From the NCBI RefSeq assembly GCF_003202405.1, contig NZ_QJHL01000004.1, positions 310,001-374,000 on the forward strand: a DNA stretch of 64,000 bases, read 5' to 3'. The notes below the pieces were generated by a model. It did no database searches. It was not told the origin of the DNA and saw nothing but the letters and a program-made list of their open reading frames with translations. The DNA is from Flavobacterium hydrophilum. Lineage in GTDB: Bacteria; Bacteroidota; Bacteroidia; Flavobacteriales; Flavobacteriaceae. Positions 10,001 through 17,672 of this stretch are shown here, piece by piece. Position numbers and translations under genes: made by a program. Numbering within the stretch: the first letter of the stretch is position 1; every line of letters begins with the position of its first letter.

Positions 10001-11416
10001 CATTTTTCCTTCTGTTCCTATCAATGCAAGAATTGGCAGATACACAATTAGAATTATGATTTCGCCAAAGGCAGCACTGTTTCTGATTTTTGAAGCTGAA
10101 TTGTATACTTCGCTATCCATTTCTTCCTGAGTCAGCTCTTTCTTCTTTTTGAGTTTATGTAAGTGATGCATCGTGGCTTCGACAATTATAACAGCTCCAT
10201 CAATGATGATTCCAAAGTCGATGGCTCCTAAACTCATCAGATTACCGCTAACTCCAAATGCATTCATCAGAATTACGGCAAATAACATTGCCAACGGAAT
10301 AACAGAAGCTACAATTAATCCTGCCCTAAGGTTTCCCAGAAATAAAATCAATACAAAAATTACGATTAAGGCGCCTTCGAGTAGGTTCTTGGTCACTGTT
10401 CCAATAGCATTGTCGACCAATTTGCCTCTATCGATAAAGGCTTCGGCAACAACACCTTCTGGCAGACTTTTATTAATTTGAATCATTTTTTCATTAATTC
10501 TGTCAACAACAGCATTTGAATTTTCGCCTTTTAACATTAAGACTAAACCACAAACAATTTCCCCTTTGCCATCTTTGGTTGAAGCGCCATAACGCAGTGC
10601 AACACCTTCGCGGACTTCGGCTACATTTCGTATTAAAACAGGTGAACCGTTTCGATTGGCAACCACAATATTTTCTAAATCTTTGACTCCTGTTGCCATT
10701 CCGACACCGCGAATAAAATAAGCATATTGGTCTTTTTCTATGTAGGCACCACCTGTATTTTGATTGTTTTTTTCGAGAGCATCAAAAATATCGGTAATCG
10801 TTACACCTAAACTATTCAGCTTATTTGGATTAACAGCAACTTCATATTGCTTTAATTTTCCACCCCAGGTGCTGACATCGGCAATGCCTTCAACTCCTTG
10901 TAATTGTGGTATGATGATCCAGTCTTGTATGGTTCGCAACTTTATAGCATCGTACTTGTGTTCATAGCCTTTTTTTGCATAAACATCATATTGAAAAATT
11001 TCTCCAAGCCCTGTTGATATTGGTGCTAATTCAGGTGAGCCAACATAAGCAGGAATATTTTCTTTGGCCTGATTAATGCGTTGAAAGATTTGTTCTCTTG
11101 CCCAATAAATATCTACATCGTCTTTAAAAACTACTGTAACTACTGAAAGTCCAAAACGGGAAATGCTTCGTAACTCGATTACTTTTGGAATAATTTTTAC
11201 AGCTTGTTCTAAAGGATAGGTAATTAATTGTTCTACTTCCTGACTTGCCAAAGTGGGTGCAGTAGTGATGATTTGAACCTGATTATTGGTCACGTCCGGC
11301 AACGCATCCAGCGGTAATTTTTTAATTGAATAGCTACCCCATGCAATGAGCGCAAGGGTAAATAATAGTATAATGAATTTATTCTTTATACTGAATTGTA
11401 TGATTTTGTCTAACAT
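7097..11416 (-). CDS. czcA: CzcA-type heavy-metal RND pump fused to a TolC-like outer-membrane factor
   Basis: A single 1439-residue reading frame. Residues 1-1040 are a heavy-metal RND permease. The membrane proton/metal relay reads DFGIIIDGAVIIVE, with D400, D406 and E413, the CzcA-type (Zn/Co/Cd) pattern rather than the CusA one. Residues 1041-1439 are an outer-membrane efflux protein with the usual long helical repeats. At the join, after KGRKK, there is a complete signal-peptide-like segment (MKTPIVTLIVLLISGFSFAQ) starting at an internal ATG at 8296. The second half could therefore be cleaved off by signal peptidase or also be translated separately. Fused proteins of this length are common in Bacteroidota, so a lost stop codon is unlikely. 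It is followed after 10 bases by the adaptor gene. Confidence 0.92.
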   Translation of the reverse strand: MLDKIIQFSIKNKFIILLFTLALIAWGSYSIKKLPLDALPDVTNNQVQIITTAPTLASQEVEQLITYPLEQAVKIIPKVIELRSISRFGLSVVTVVFKDDVDIYWAREQIFQRINQAKENIPAYVGSPELAPISTGLGEIFQYDVYAKKGYEHKYDAIKLRTIQDWIIIPQLQGVEGIADVSTWGGKLKQYEVAVNPNKLNSLGVTITDIFDALEKNNQNTGGAYIEKDQYAYFIRGVGMATGVKDLENIVVANRNGSPVLIRNVAEVREGVALRYGASTKDGKGEIVCGLVLMLKGENSNAVVDRINEKMIQINKSLPEGVVAEAFIDRGKLVDNAIGTVTKNLLEGALIVIFVLILFLGNLRAGLIVASVIPLAMLFAVILMNAFGVSGNLMSLGAIDFGIIIDGAVIIVEATMHHLHKLKKKKELTQEEMDSEVYNSASKIRNSAAFGEIIILIVYLPILALIGTEGKMFKPMAMTVGFAVIGAFILSLTYVPMMSSLFLSKNTEHKPNFSDQMMTWFEGIYIPFLDKALRFKKAVLGISLALFVLAIVIFQNMGGEFIPTIEEGDLALNTTIMTGSSLSQMVKTTTQYEKILKAKFPEIKTIVAKIGSGEIPTDPMPIESADLIIVLKDKSEWVGDYDNWEDLANAMKEAMEAIPGANIEISQPIQMRFNELMTGSRSDIAIKIFGDDLDLLDAKATELISKINKIEGIGDLKADKVTGLPQITIKYDYNKIALYGLNITDINQIIRSSFAGESAGKIYEESKRFDVVVRMNEANRTDITDVSNLFIPLPNGQQVPLSQVATVSYEQGPVQVSREDGKRRITVGLNVRGRDIKSVVEEIQQKLDQDFKLPAGYYVTYGGQFENLIEATKRLSVVLPIALGLILVLLFFTFNSMKQSLLIFTAIPLSAIGGVFALSLRGMPFSISAGIGFIALFGIAVLNGIVLISYFNQLKSEGITDPLQRILMGTKTRLRPVLMTAAVASLGFMPMALSTSGGAEVQKPLATVVIGGLLSATLLTLIVLPILYLLFEKGIKGRKKMKTPIVTLIVLLISGFSFAQNAKPISLQEAVQMAKSNNINLKIADKEIEKQTALKKTAFQADPLQVQYQGGQFNSADYDHNISLQQYFPIGKITKANRQLQEELVKLAEKRKALSEYEIEKAVTIAYYQYLYGVSIQKLNDELFAIYAKFLKNAQLRFETGESGKIEVISAKAKSKEIETQKIQLEYDLAIYQKQLQFFIQTEENIVPDNTTPMQFLKSENSNESKVENLVTDYYTQQISVYEKEANTFKAMRTPKLGVGYFAQSIDTKFYYQGFTAGLQIPLFGGVNSAKAKASAISISQSELELDKNRLVLKLQIQELENNYNKQQRALEYYQKEGLQYAEQIIATAQKSYANGDMSYWSYISFLNQAIDIKKQSAEATNAYNQSAIQLQFPSISNN

Positions 11417-11497
11417 TGAAAATATATAATGAATTAGAAATCGAGCAAAATTTCTTTCGCTATAATTTGTGAAAAGATCACAAGTTTCTAACCCGAA

Positions 11498-11515
11498 TTC
11501 CGATAGCTATCGGAA
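11498..11515. repeat. 18-bp perfect palindrome with flanking CCCG/CGGG
   Basis: TTCCGATAGCTATCGGAA is an uninterrupted palindrome. CCCG at 11492-11495 and CGGG at 11516-11519 extend the symmetry around two unpaired bases. It lies in the 108-base gap between the small Cys/His-rich gene and the pump gene, within the transcribed region of the operon. A related core (CCGATAG...CTATCGG) occurs in the terminator at 24041-24077. It may be a dispersed palindromic repeat or an intra-operon processing or attenuation hairpin. Confidence 0.75.
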
Positions 11516-11524
11516 CGGGCATCA

Positions 11525-11851
11525 TTATGCTATTTGCGGCGGTTGCCAAATACTTCCGAAGAAATTGGAAGAAAAAATGGAATTGTAAGTAGGTAATTGT
11601 GTTTTAATACTTTTGAAAAGTATCGGGAATTCAATTAGTATAGATTGTGTGTAACTCACCACTTGTGAACCGCAACAGCTGCAAATACAAAATGGAGAAC
11701 ACGAATCATTTTCTTTATCATGAGAATGTTCATCTTGGTTTGATGCAAATTCTGTTTTATTATGTGCCGAATTATCTGCTTTCATATCTGCACAGGGCAT
11801 ACACGAAAGTATCAGGAAAATAATTGATAATATGGCGTTTGTCAGTTTCAC
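11525..11851 (-). CDS. Small Cys/His-rich exported protein, DUF6660-like
   Basis: A 108-residue protein with an N-terminal hydrophobic segment ending near SCMPC, consistent with a lipoprotein or signal peptide. A His/Asp/Lys-rich stretch and a cysteine cluster (CSPFCICSCCG, residues ~52-62) follow, then a hydrophobic/aromatic tail. It resembles the small proteins annotated DUF6660 beside metal-efflux operons in Bacteroidota; that assignment is from memory. The start is a GTG at 11851; no ATG fits ahead of the signal region. As the first gene of the metal-export operon it may bind or sense metal in the envelope, which is inference. Confidence 0.6.
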   Translation of the reverse strand: MKLTNAILSIIFLILSCMPCADMKADNSAHNKTEFASNQDEHSHDKENDSCSPFCICSCCGSQVVSYTQSILIEFPILFKSIKTQLPTYNSIFSSNFFGSIWQPPQIA

Positions 11852-11852
11852 G

Positions 11853-11881
11853 GTTGTAAAAATAAGATATTCTTTTACAAC
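11853..11881. promoter_or_regulatory. Candidate operator in front of the metal-export operon
   Basis: GTTGTAAAA (11853-11861) and TTTTACAAC (11873-11881) form a perfect 9-bp inverted repeat with an 11-base spacer, immediately upstream of the GTG start of the first operon gene. There is no poly-T run typical of a terminator, so a regulator binding site is more likely. No metal-responsive regulator gene is present nearby. Confidence 0.45.
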
Positions 11882-11903
11882 TATTTGAAATACATTTTAT
11901 AAA

Positions 11904-11940
11904 AAACAAAAAGTCCTGAAATTTTCAGGACTTTTTGTTT
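11904..11940. terminator. Terminator after the DUF4369 lipoprotein gene
   Basis: A near-perfect 18-bp inverted repeat (AAACAAAAAGTCCTGAAA / TTTCAGGACTTTTTGTTT) with a single-base centre and T runs on both strands. It lies 11 bases past the stop at 11952. Confidence 0.88.
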
Positions 11941-11951
11941 AAAATATTGAA

Positions 11952-12671
11952 TTATTTATTTTCTGCCTTTTTGATATCATTCACATACTTGGTCAGCTTT
12001 TTACCGTAAAATGATTTTGATACTTTAGGAGTCATCGATTTTTGAATCGTATCCAGAAATTTAATATTGATATCGTAAATTTCTGCCAGAGCTATATAAG
12101 GTGCTATTTCGTGATCTTTATTGTTAATAGCAAAATTGGTAGCAAACAAATATTTTCTTTTAATGTTAGAGTCACCTTTTGCCATAATACTGTCAATTGC
12201 TTTTTGATCCTGTCTTTTCAAGGCTTTGAATTTTGCTTCAATTAATGAAAGGTTTTCATCTTTAAAGCGAGAAGCTACTTTTAGGTATTCTTCATATAGT
12301 TCATGATTTTTTGAACCGGTAATTTTCGCACCATTGATAAAATTATCAAGATTTGCATCAATGTTTACGTTTCCTGGTTCAGCAAAAAACATAATATTAT
12401 TATCTAATGAATTGGTAACTCCACGATCCAGAAATAAATAAAGCATTTCAGGTGATTCAAGTTTTATATTGGTTTCAAAAGCTGAATTTCCATCAATTTT
12501 AATGCTGTCAATAGCTACCAAAGCGGTATCATTATATCTTTGGATGTATAATTTTCCCTCTTTTAATCCTTTTATGTTTCCTGTAAGATGTAAACCGTCG
12601 GTTGATTCTTTTTTATCACATGAGACAGCTAATAAGGCAATTGCAATAAATGCAATAAATGTTTTTTTCAT
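11952..12671 (-). CDS. DUF4369 domain lipoprotein
   Basis: A lipoprotein of about 239 residues. The signal runs MKKTFIAFIAIALLAVSC with lipobox AVSC. The region after it (LTGNIKGLKEGKLYIQRY...) matches the DUF4369 domain, usually found ahead of a thioredoxin domain in Bacteroidota envelope thiol-disulfide proteins. No CxxC and no thioredoxin domain follow here, so it is a stand-alone DUF4369 protein of unknown role. The start at 12671 is chosen over an upstream TTG because it gives the clean signal peptide. It is transcribed alone and has its own terminator. Confidence 0.8.
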   Translation of the reverse strand: MKKTFIAFIAIALLAVSCDKKESTDGLHLTGNIKGLKEGKLYIQRYNDTALVAIDSIKIDGNSAFETNIKLESPEMLYLFLDRGVTNSLDNNIMFFAEPGNVNIDANLDNFINGAKITGSKNHELYEEYLKVASRFKDENLSLIEAKFKALKRQDQKAIDSIMAKGDSNIKRKYLFATNFAINNKDHEIAPYIALAEIYDINIKFLDTIQKSMTPKVSKSFYGKKLTKYVNDIKKAENK

Positions 12672-12793
12672 TGTTTTTCGATTTGGGTGCAAAATAAAGA
12701 AATTTTTTAAATGAAGTAGATTGAAGGTTTAATTTTTCAGAAATAAATGGAATTGAGTCTTAAAGTTAAATTTTTCCTTTTCCGATTTTAACA

Positions 12794-12821
12794 TTGAGCT
12801 AAAAACTAAGTGCTATCTTTG
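12794..12821 (+). promoter_or_regulatory. Promoter of the EamA transporter gene
   Basis: TTG at 12794-12796 and TATCTTTG at 12814-12821 fit the Bacteroidota -33/-7 pattern with a 17-base spacer. The start codon is 28 bases downstream. Confidence 0.55.
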
Positions 12822-12849
12822 CAGGCTAATTTTTTAAAATAAAATAAAA

Positions 12850-13746
12850 ATGTCACAAAAAAATGCCCTGAAAGGAGTTTTTCTGGTTGCTTTAGGTGCT
12901 ACAAGTTATGGTATGCTGGCTACTTTTGTAAAAATGGCTTACGCAGAAGGTTTCACTACTGCCGAAGTTACAACAGCTCAATTTATATTAGGAATCTCAG
13001 GTATTTTACTTATTAATGCTTTTCAAAAGCTAAAACATAAAGAAAATGTAGTAAAAGCAACGACAAAAAATATTTTTAGTTTAATGCTGGCAGGAACTTC
13101 GATGGGTATGACTAGTTTGTTTTATTATTTGGCGGTAAAATACATTCCGGTTTCTATTGGTATTGTTTTGTTAATGCAAACGGTATGGATGGGTGTTTTG
13201 CTGGAAATGATCCTGGAAAAGAAATTTCCATCATTTCAAAAAATAATAGCTGTTCTCATTGTTCTTGTTGGAACTCTGCTGGCAACTAATATTCTTAACA
13301 ATGACATTGAATTAGATTGGAGAGGAATTGGATGGGGTGTTCTTGCAGCTGCATCATTTACAACAACGATGTTTACTGCAAATCGTGTAGCTGTCGAAAT
13401 TTCTTCGGCACAGCGTAGTTTGTATATGCTTTTAGGAGGCGCTGTTATTGTTTTTTCGTTTGCACTGGCTACGCAAAACACGCCTTTTAATTTTTCAATT
13501 TTTCTGAAATGGGGCATTGTGCTTTCACTTTTCGGAACTATAATTCCTCCAATGCTCATGAACGCAGGATTTCCATTGACCGGAATAGGCTTAGGAAGTA
13601 TTGTTTCGGCACTTGAACTTCCTGTTTCTGTAATGATGGCTTTTGTTTTATTGAATGAAGAAGTAATTTTTCTGCAATGGATTGGAATTGTACTCATTAT
13701 TTTAGCTATTATTATAATGAATATTAAATTCAAGAATAATAATTGA
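12850..13746 (+). CDS. EamA/DMT-family transporter
   Basis: A 298-residue inner-membrane protein with ten hydrophobic helices in two halves of five, the duplicated EamA layout of the drug/metabolite transporter superfamily. The second half ends with the usual PVSVMMAFVLLNEEV segment, where the conserved Glu pair marks the family. The substrate cannot be told from sequence; relatives export amino acids or other small metabolites. It starts a probable plus-strand group with the DoxX-like and aquaporin genes. Confidence 0.88.
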   Translation: MSQKNALKGVFLVALGATSYGMLATFVKMAYAEGFTTAEVTTAQFILGISGILLINAFQKLKHKENVVKATTKNIFSLMLAGTSMGMTSLFYYLAVKYIPVSIGIVLLMQTVWMGVLLEMILEKKFPSFQKIIAVLIVLVGTLLATNILNNDIELDWRGIGWGVLAAASFTTTMFTANRVAVEISSAQRSLYMLLGGAVIVFSFALATQNTPFNFSIFLKWGIVLSLFGTIIPPMLMNAGFPLTGIGLGSIVSALELPVSVMMAFVLLNEEVIFLQWIGIVLIILAIIIMNIKFKNNN

Positions 13747-13827
13747 TTGTATTTATTTGTAAAAAAAATCACACTTTGAAGTAAAAGTCTTTAGAAATTA
13801 TTAAATTCGATCAAAAATCTGATTATC

Positions 13828-14184
13828 ATGTATTTACCATGGCATTTGTATTTGATGGCTTTTCTTTATATTGTTGCCGGAATTAATCATTTCAGATCTC
13901 CGGAAATGTATATTAAAATTATTCCTCCTTATTTTTCAAACCCCAGATTATTAAATATTTTTAGTGGAGCTGCCGAAATAATTTTAGGCATTCTCCTGGC
14001 ACTTCCTTTTTTGACTCATTTTGCTGCATGGGGAATTATAGCTTTGCTGATTGCTGTGTTTCCGGCAAATCTTTTCATGTATCAAAACAAAAAGGCGGGT
14101 TTTGGTTTACCAAAATGGATTTTATTGCTACGTATGCCCTTACAACTTTTGTTGATTTTATGGGCATACCAATATACCTTTTAA
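13828..14184 (+). CDS. DoxX-like small membrane protein
   Basis: A 118-residue protein with four hydrophobic segments. The motif near residues 15-25 (YIVAGINHFRSP) and the GAAEIILGILL segment resemble the DoxX/MauE family of small four-helix membrane proteins, whose function is mostly unknown. It begins 81 bases after the EamA gene and ends 28 bases before aqpZ. A TAAATTCG just upstream (about 13802) could be its own weak -7 box. Confidence 0.75.
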   Translation: MYLPWHLYLMAFLYIVAGINHFRSPEMYIKIIPPYFSNPRLLNIFSGAAEIILGILLALPFLTHFAAWGIIALLIAVFPANLFMYQNKKAGFGLPKWILLLRMPLQLLLILWAYQYTF

Positions 14185-14212
14185 CTATTAACCATTATTA
14201 AAATTATTTATT

Positions 14213-14920
14213 ATGAAAAAGTTATTTGCAGAGTTTTTCGGAACGTATTGGCTCGTTTTTGGAGGTTGTGGAAGTGCTCTTTTTGCAGCCGGATTTCCAG
14301 AGTTAGGAATTGGATTTGCAGGTGTTTCATTAGCATTTGGTTTAACGGTATTAACAATGGCGTATGCTGTTGGGCATATTTCAGGCGCGCATTTTAATCC
14401 GGCTGTCTCGATTGGATTGTGGGCTGGAGGAAGATTTTCAGCAAAAGATTTGATTCCTTACATTATAGCACAATGTATTGGTGCTCTTGCCGCTGCAGGA
14501 ACATTGTTTATTATCTGGTCAGGAAAAGCAGGCAATGCGATAGATAATACTAAAGCCGGAGCTTTCGCATCTAATGGTTTTGGAGCATTTTCGCCAGATG
14601 GTTATTCTATGTCATCAGCTTTTATTGCTGAATTTGTGCTTACCTTGTTTTTCTTGTTGGTAATTTTGGGAGCTTCAGATAAATGTGCCAATACTAACTT
14701 TTGCGGTATTGCTATTGGTCTAGCCTTAACATTGATTCACTTAATCAGTATTCCAATTACTAATACTTCTGTAAATCCGGCCAGATCATTATCTCAGGCA
14801 ATTTTTGCGGGAGGAGAGCCATTATCGCAGGTTTGGTTGTTTTGGGCCGCACCAATATTAGGCGCAATAGTAGCAGGAATTATTTATAAAACGTTATTGC
14901 AAAATAATGAAAATCAATAA
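14213..14920 (+). CDS. aqpZ: Aquaporin Z
   Basis: A 235-residue six-helix water channel. Both pore half-helices are intact: HFNPAVS in the first half and SVNPARS in the second. The selectivity filter matches water-specific aquaporins, with Phe in SLAFGLTV, His in TLIHLIS, Thr in NTSVNPAR and Arg after the second NPA. The glycerol-facilitator extra loop and its Asp are absent. It lies 28 bases after the DoxX-like gene, likely co-transcribed, and is followed by a hairpin terminator. Confidence 0.96.
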   Translation: MKKLFAEFFGTYWLVFGGCGSALFAAGFPELGIGFAGVSLAFGLTVLTMAYAVGHISGAHFNPAVSIGLWAGGRFSAKDLIPYIIAQCIGALAAAGTLFIIWSGKAGNAIDNTKAGAFASNGFGAFSPDGYSMSSAFIAEFVLTLFFLLVILGASDKCANTNFCGIAIGLALTLIHLISIPITNTSVNPARSLSQAIFAGGEPLSQVWLFWAAPILGAIVAGIIYKTLLQNNENQ

Positions 14921-14946
14921 CTTTTAGATCTTAAAAAAATAGAAGA

Positions 14947-14980
14947 AGAAAATCAGCTGTATATTGGTTTTCTCTTTTTT
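14947..14980 (+). terminator. Terminator after aqpZ
   Basis: AGAAAATCA pairs with TGGTTTTCT over nine pairs (one G-T), followed by a run of six T. The rest of the gap to 15232 is very AT-rich, with no further gene or clear structure visible. Confidence 0.6.
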
Positions 14981-15232
14981 ATATGATTCTCAAATTTTCT
15001 AAAAATCATATTCTACGTGTATTTGATGATACATATTAGTAAAAGAATAATACACAAATTGAAAAATTTATAAATATCTCCCTGAAAATTCACATGTCGT
15101 AAAAAAATGCTAAAATCAATAAAAAAAATATTGTCAATCTGATCAACTAATTATTTTTTTTATTAATATTGATACTTAAATTAAAATCAATCTATTAATC
15201 ATTAACCTCTATTTTGAATTAATTTTCACGTG

Positions 15233-15511
15233 ATGAAAAAGAGTAACCGCAAAGAGTTGAATTGGGAACAAACTGAAAAGCTTGTTTCGTTGGCATTAGA
15301 AGAAAGAAATCCATTTGAAATTATAAAAAAAGAATTTGGATTGTCAGAAAAAGAAGTTCTGGAAATAATGAAAAAGAAAATGCCTCTTGAGAAATTTGAG
15401 ATGTGGAAAAAGAAGGCAATAGCTAATAAACCAAAACCCAAACCAGTTAAAATAGACGATTTTGATGAAGATTTGGACGGAAAGTACTATATAAAAAATA
15501 AATTAGACTAA
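15233..15511 (+). CDS. TIGR03643 / DUF2805 family small protein
   Basis: A 92-residue basic protein with a helix-turn-helix-like core: LNWEQTEKLVSLALEERNPF, then a Glu/Lys-rich second helix pair, and a charged tail ending in KYYIKNKLD. It matches the small TIGR03643 (DUF2805) family, found across Bacteroidota and marine bacteria, with no established function. The ATG at 15233 is preferred over an overlapping GTG at 15230. It is a single-gene unit with a terminator right after it. Confidence 0.8.
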   Translation: MKKSNRKELNWEQTEKLVSLALEERNPFEIIKKEFGLSEKEVLEIMKKKMPLEKFEMWKKKAIANKPKPKPVKIDDFDEDLDGKYYIKNKLD

Positions 15512-15513
15512 CT

Positions 15514-15543
15514 AAAAACTCCTGAATTGCAGGAGTTTTTTTA
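15514..15543 (+). terminator. Terminator after the TIGR03643 gene
   Basis: AAAAACTCCTG pairs with CAGGAGTTTTT around AATTG and runs into a poly-T stretch. Confidence 0.88.
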
Positions 15544-15609
15544 TTTATATCTTTACTGTAACAGTTTTACAATTTGTAAGACTTATATAAAAATTAAACT
15601 TTACAATAA

Positions 15610-17463
15610 ATGAAAAAAATAATTTGCACATTAGCGCTTGCAGTTACCTTTTGGAGCTGTAAAACGGGGACGTCAAGTGCTGCGAAAAATAACGTTGCTG
15701 TCAATATCAACCTTACAGATGTAAAAGATGATAAAGTTTTGGTAACAGTTACGGCACCCGAGATAAAAACGGATGAAGTAATTTACAGTATACCAAAAAC
15801 AGTTCCCGGAACTTATTCTACAGATAATTACGGTAAATATTCTGATGGTTTTAAAGCTTTCGATGCTAAAGGAAATGCTTTAACTGTAAAAAGGATTGAT
15901 GATAATTCATGGTCAATTTCAGATGCAAAAAAGCTAAAAACAATTACCTATTTAGTTGGAGATACTTTTGATACAGAAAAAGGAACCGGTTTTGGAAATG
16001 ATGATGTGTTTTCGCCAGCCGGAACAAATATAAATGCCGGAATCAATTTTATGGTTAATACACATGGTTTTGTGGGGTATTTTCAGGACAAATTAGATAT
16101 TCCTTACAAAGTTACGATCACACATCCTGAAACACTTTGGGGAGCAACTTCAATGACAGATGAAGATGCGAGCAAAACAAGTGATGTTTTTACAACTCCC
16201 CGTTACGCTGTTTTGGTTGAGAATCCAATTATGTATTCTAAGCCTGATTATACTACATTCAACGTTAACGGAATGGATATTCTGATTGCTGTTTATTCTC
16301 CTACAGGAAAATTTACCGCTGAGAGTATTACTCCGGAAATGAAAACGATGATGACGGCTCAAAAAAACTTTTTAGGAAAAGTAAACGCTACCAAAAAATA
16401 CACAGTTTTATTGTATCTGTCAAGCATGGCTAAAGACGATGCACATGGTTTTGGAGCTTTAGAACATCCTACCGCTACGACGGTTGTTTTGCCTGAATCG
16501 ATGCCGAAAGATAAATTGGTGGAATCAATGAAAGATGTGGTTTCTCACGAATTCTTCCATATTGTGACCCCATTAACCATTCATTCTAAAGAAATTCAGT
16601 ATTTTGATTATAATGCTCCAAAAATGTCTGAACATTTATGGATGTATGAAGGTGTAACGGAATATTTCGCTAATCTTTTTCAGATTAATCAGGGTCTAAT
16701 TAATGAAGCTGAATTTTATACCCGTATTGCAGATAAAATCGAACAGGCTAAAGGTTTAAATGATACGATGTCATTTACAGTGATGAGTAAAAATGTATTG
16801 GAACAGCCTTATAAAGATCAATATTTGAATGTGTATCAAAAAGGTGCTTTAATCGGAATGTGTATTGATATTATCATCAGAGAAAAAAGCAACGGAGAGA
16901 GGGGAATTCTTGATTTAATGCATAAATTATCTGAAGAGTATGGAGTTGAAAAGCCATTTAATGACAATGAACTTTTTGATAAAATCACAAAATTAACCTA
17001 TCCTGAAGTTGGGGAGTTTTTAAAGACTTATGTTGCCGGTACAACTCCGATTCCATATGATCAATATTTGGCAAAAGTAGGTGTAACTAAAGCATCTGAG
17101 AAAAAAGCCGGTTCAGTTTTCTTAAAAGGTCAGGTTCCATACATAGGGATAGATCCAAAAACAAAAGAAATAAGTGTTCGTCCGGATCTTGAGTTAAATC
17201 CGTTTTTTACAAACTTGAACCTTAAGCCAGGAGATGTTATTTTGTCTATAAATGCTAAACCATATTCATTAGATAATATTTATGATTTAATTGGTGAGAG
17301 CGAAAACTGGAAAGAGAATGATCCAATTGCCGTTCAGATAAAACGTGAGGGTAAAGAACAAGCCATTAAAGGAACTGTAAAATTGCCGTACGAAGAAGCA
17401 GAAACATTCAAAGCTACGGATGCATCAAAAGAAAAACTTAAAAACGCCTGGTTAAAAGGTTAG
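15610..17463 (+). CDS. M61-family metallopeptidase with PDZ domain, lipoprotein
   Basis: A 617-residue envelope peptidase. The N-terminus is a lipoprotein signal (AVTFWSC). An all-beta N-terminal domain is followed by the thermolysin-like catalytic region with zinc motif HEFFH (313-317) and the third ligand in YEGVTEYF (E347), as in the M61 glycyl-aminopeptidase family. Residues about 510-600 form a PDZ domain (YIGIDPKTKEIS..., LKPGDVILSINAKPY). All active-site residues are present. It is transcribed alone between two terminators. The substrate is unknown; family members have aminopeptidase activity with preference for small residues. Confidence 0.9.
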   Translation: MKKIICTLALAVTFWSCKTGTSSAAKNNVAVNINLTDVKDDKVLVTVTAPEIKTDEVIYSIPKTVPGTYSTDNYGKYSDGFKAFDAKGNALTVKRIDDNSWSISDAKKLKTITYLVGDTFDTEKGTGFGNDDVFSPAGTNINAGINFMVNTHGFVGYFQDKLDIPYKVTITHPETLWGATSMTDEDASKTSDVFTTPRYAVLVENPIMYSKPDYTTFNVNGMDILIAVYSPTGKFTAESITPEMKTMMTAQKNFLGKVNATKKYTVLLYLSSMAKDDAHGFGALEHPTATTVVLPESMPKDKLVESMKDVVSHEFFHIVTPLTIHSKEIQYFDYNAPKMSEHLWMYEGVTEYFANLFQINQGLINEAEFYTRIADKIEQAKGLNDTMSFTVMSKNVLEQPYKDQYLNVYQKGALIGMCIDIIIREKSNGERGILDLMHKLSEEYGVEKPFNDNELFDKITKLTYPEVGEFLKTYVAGTTPIPYDQYLAKVGVTKASEKKAGSVFLKGQVPYIGIDPKTKEISVRPDLELNPFFTNLNLKPGDVILSINAKPYSLDNIYDLIGESENWKENDPIAVQIKREGKEQAIKGTVKLPYEEAETFKATDASKEKLKNAWLKG

Positions 17464-17483
17464 AAATAAGTGATGTCAAAATG

Positions 17484-17520
17484 AAAGCCCCTGAAATTTT
17501 TTTTAGGGGCTTTTTGTTTT
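17484..17520 (+). terminator. Terminator after the M61 peptidase gene
   Basis: AAAGCCCCT pairs with AGGGGCTTT around a T-rich loop, followed by TTTTTGTTTT. Confidence 0.88.
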
Positions 17521-17632
17521 CTTGTGATTTATAAAAATTAATTCTTTAATATAGATTGTATATTTTAAAAGTATATGAAATGTTAATTACGAAAAAAGTA
17601 GTAATTTGTACTCTGATATTTTAAAGTATACT

Positions 17633-17640
17633 TAAATTTG
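17633..17640 (+). promoter_or_regulatory. -7 box upstream of fabH
   Basis: TAAATTTG matches TAnnTTTG, 32 bases before the ATG. A TTTG lies at 17605-17608, 24 bases ahead, a little far for a canonical -33 element. Confidence 0.55.
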
Positions 17641-17672
17641 CAGTCCAATTTTTAACAAATAAAAAAAAGAGT

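Noticed and set aside
13236..13772. Minus-strand open frame of 178 codons
   Set aside because: It is the antisense shadow of the EamA transporter gene, which has clear family features; the minus-strand product has no recognisable domain.
14981..15232. Small gene or RNA in the AT-rich gap after the aqpZ terminator
   Set aside because: No open frame with a credible start, and only weak AT pairing; I see nothing supportable.
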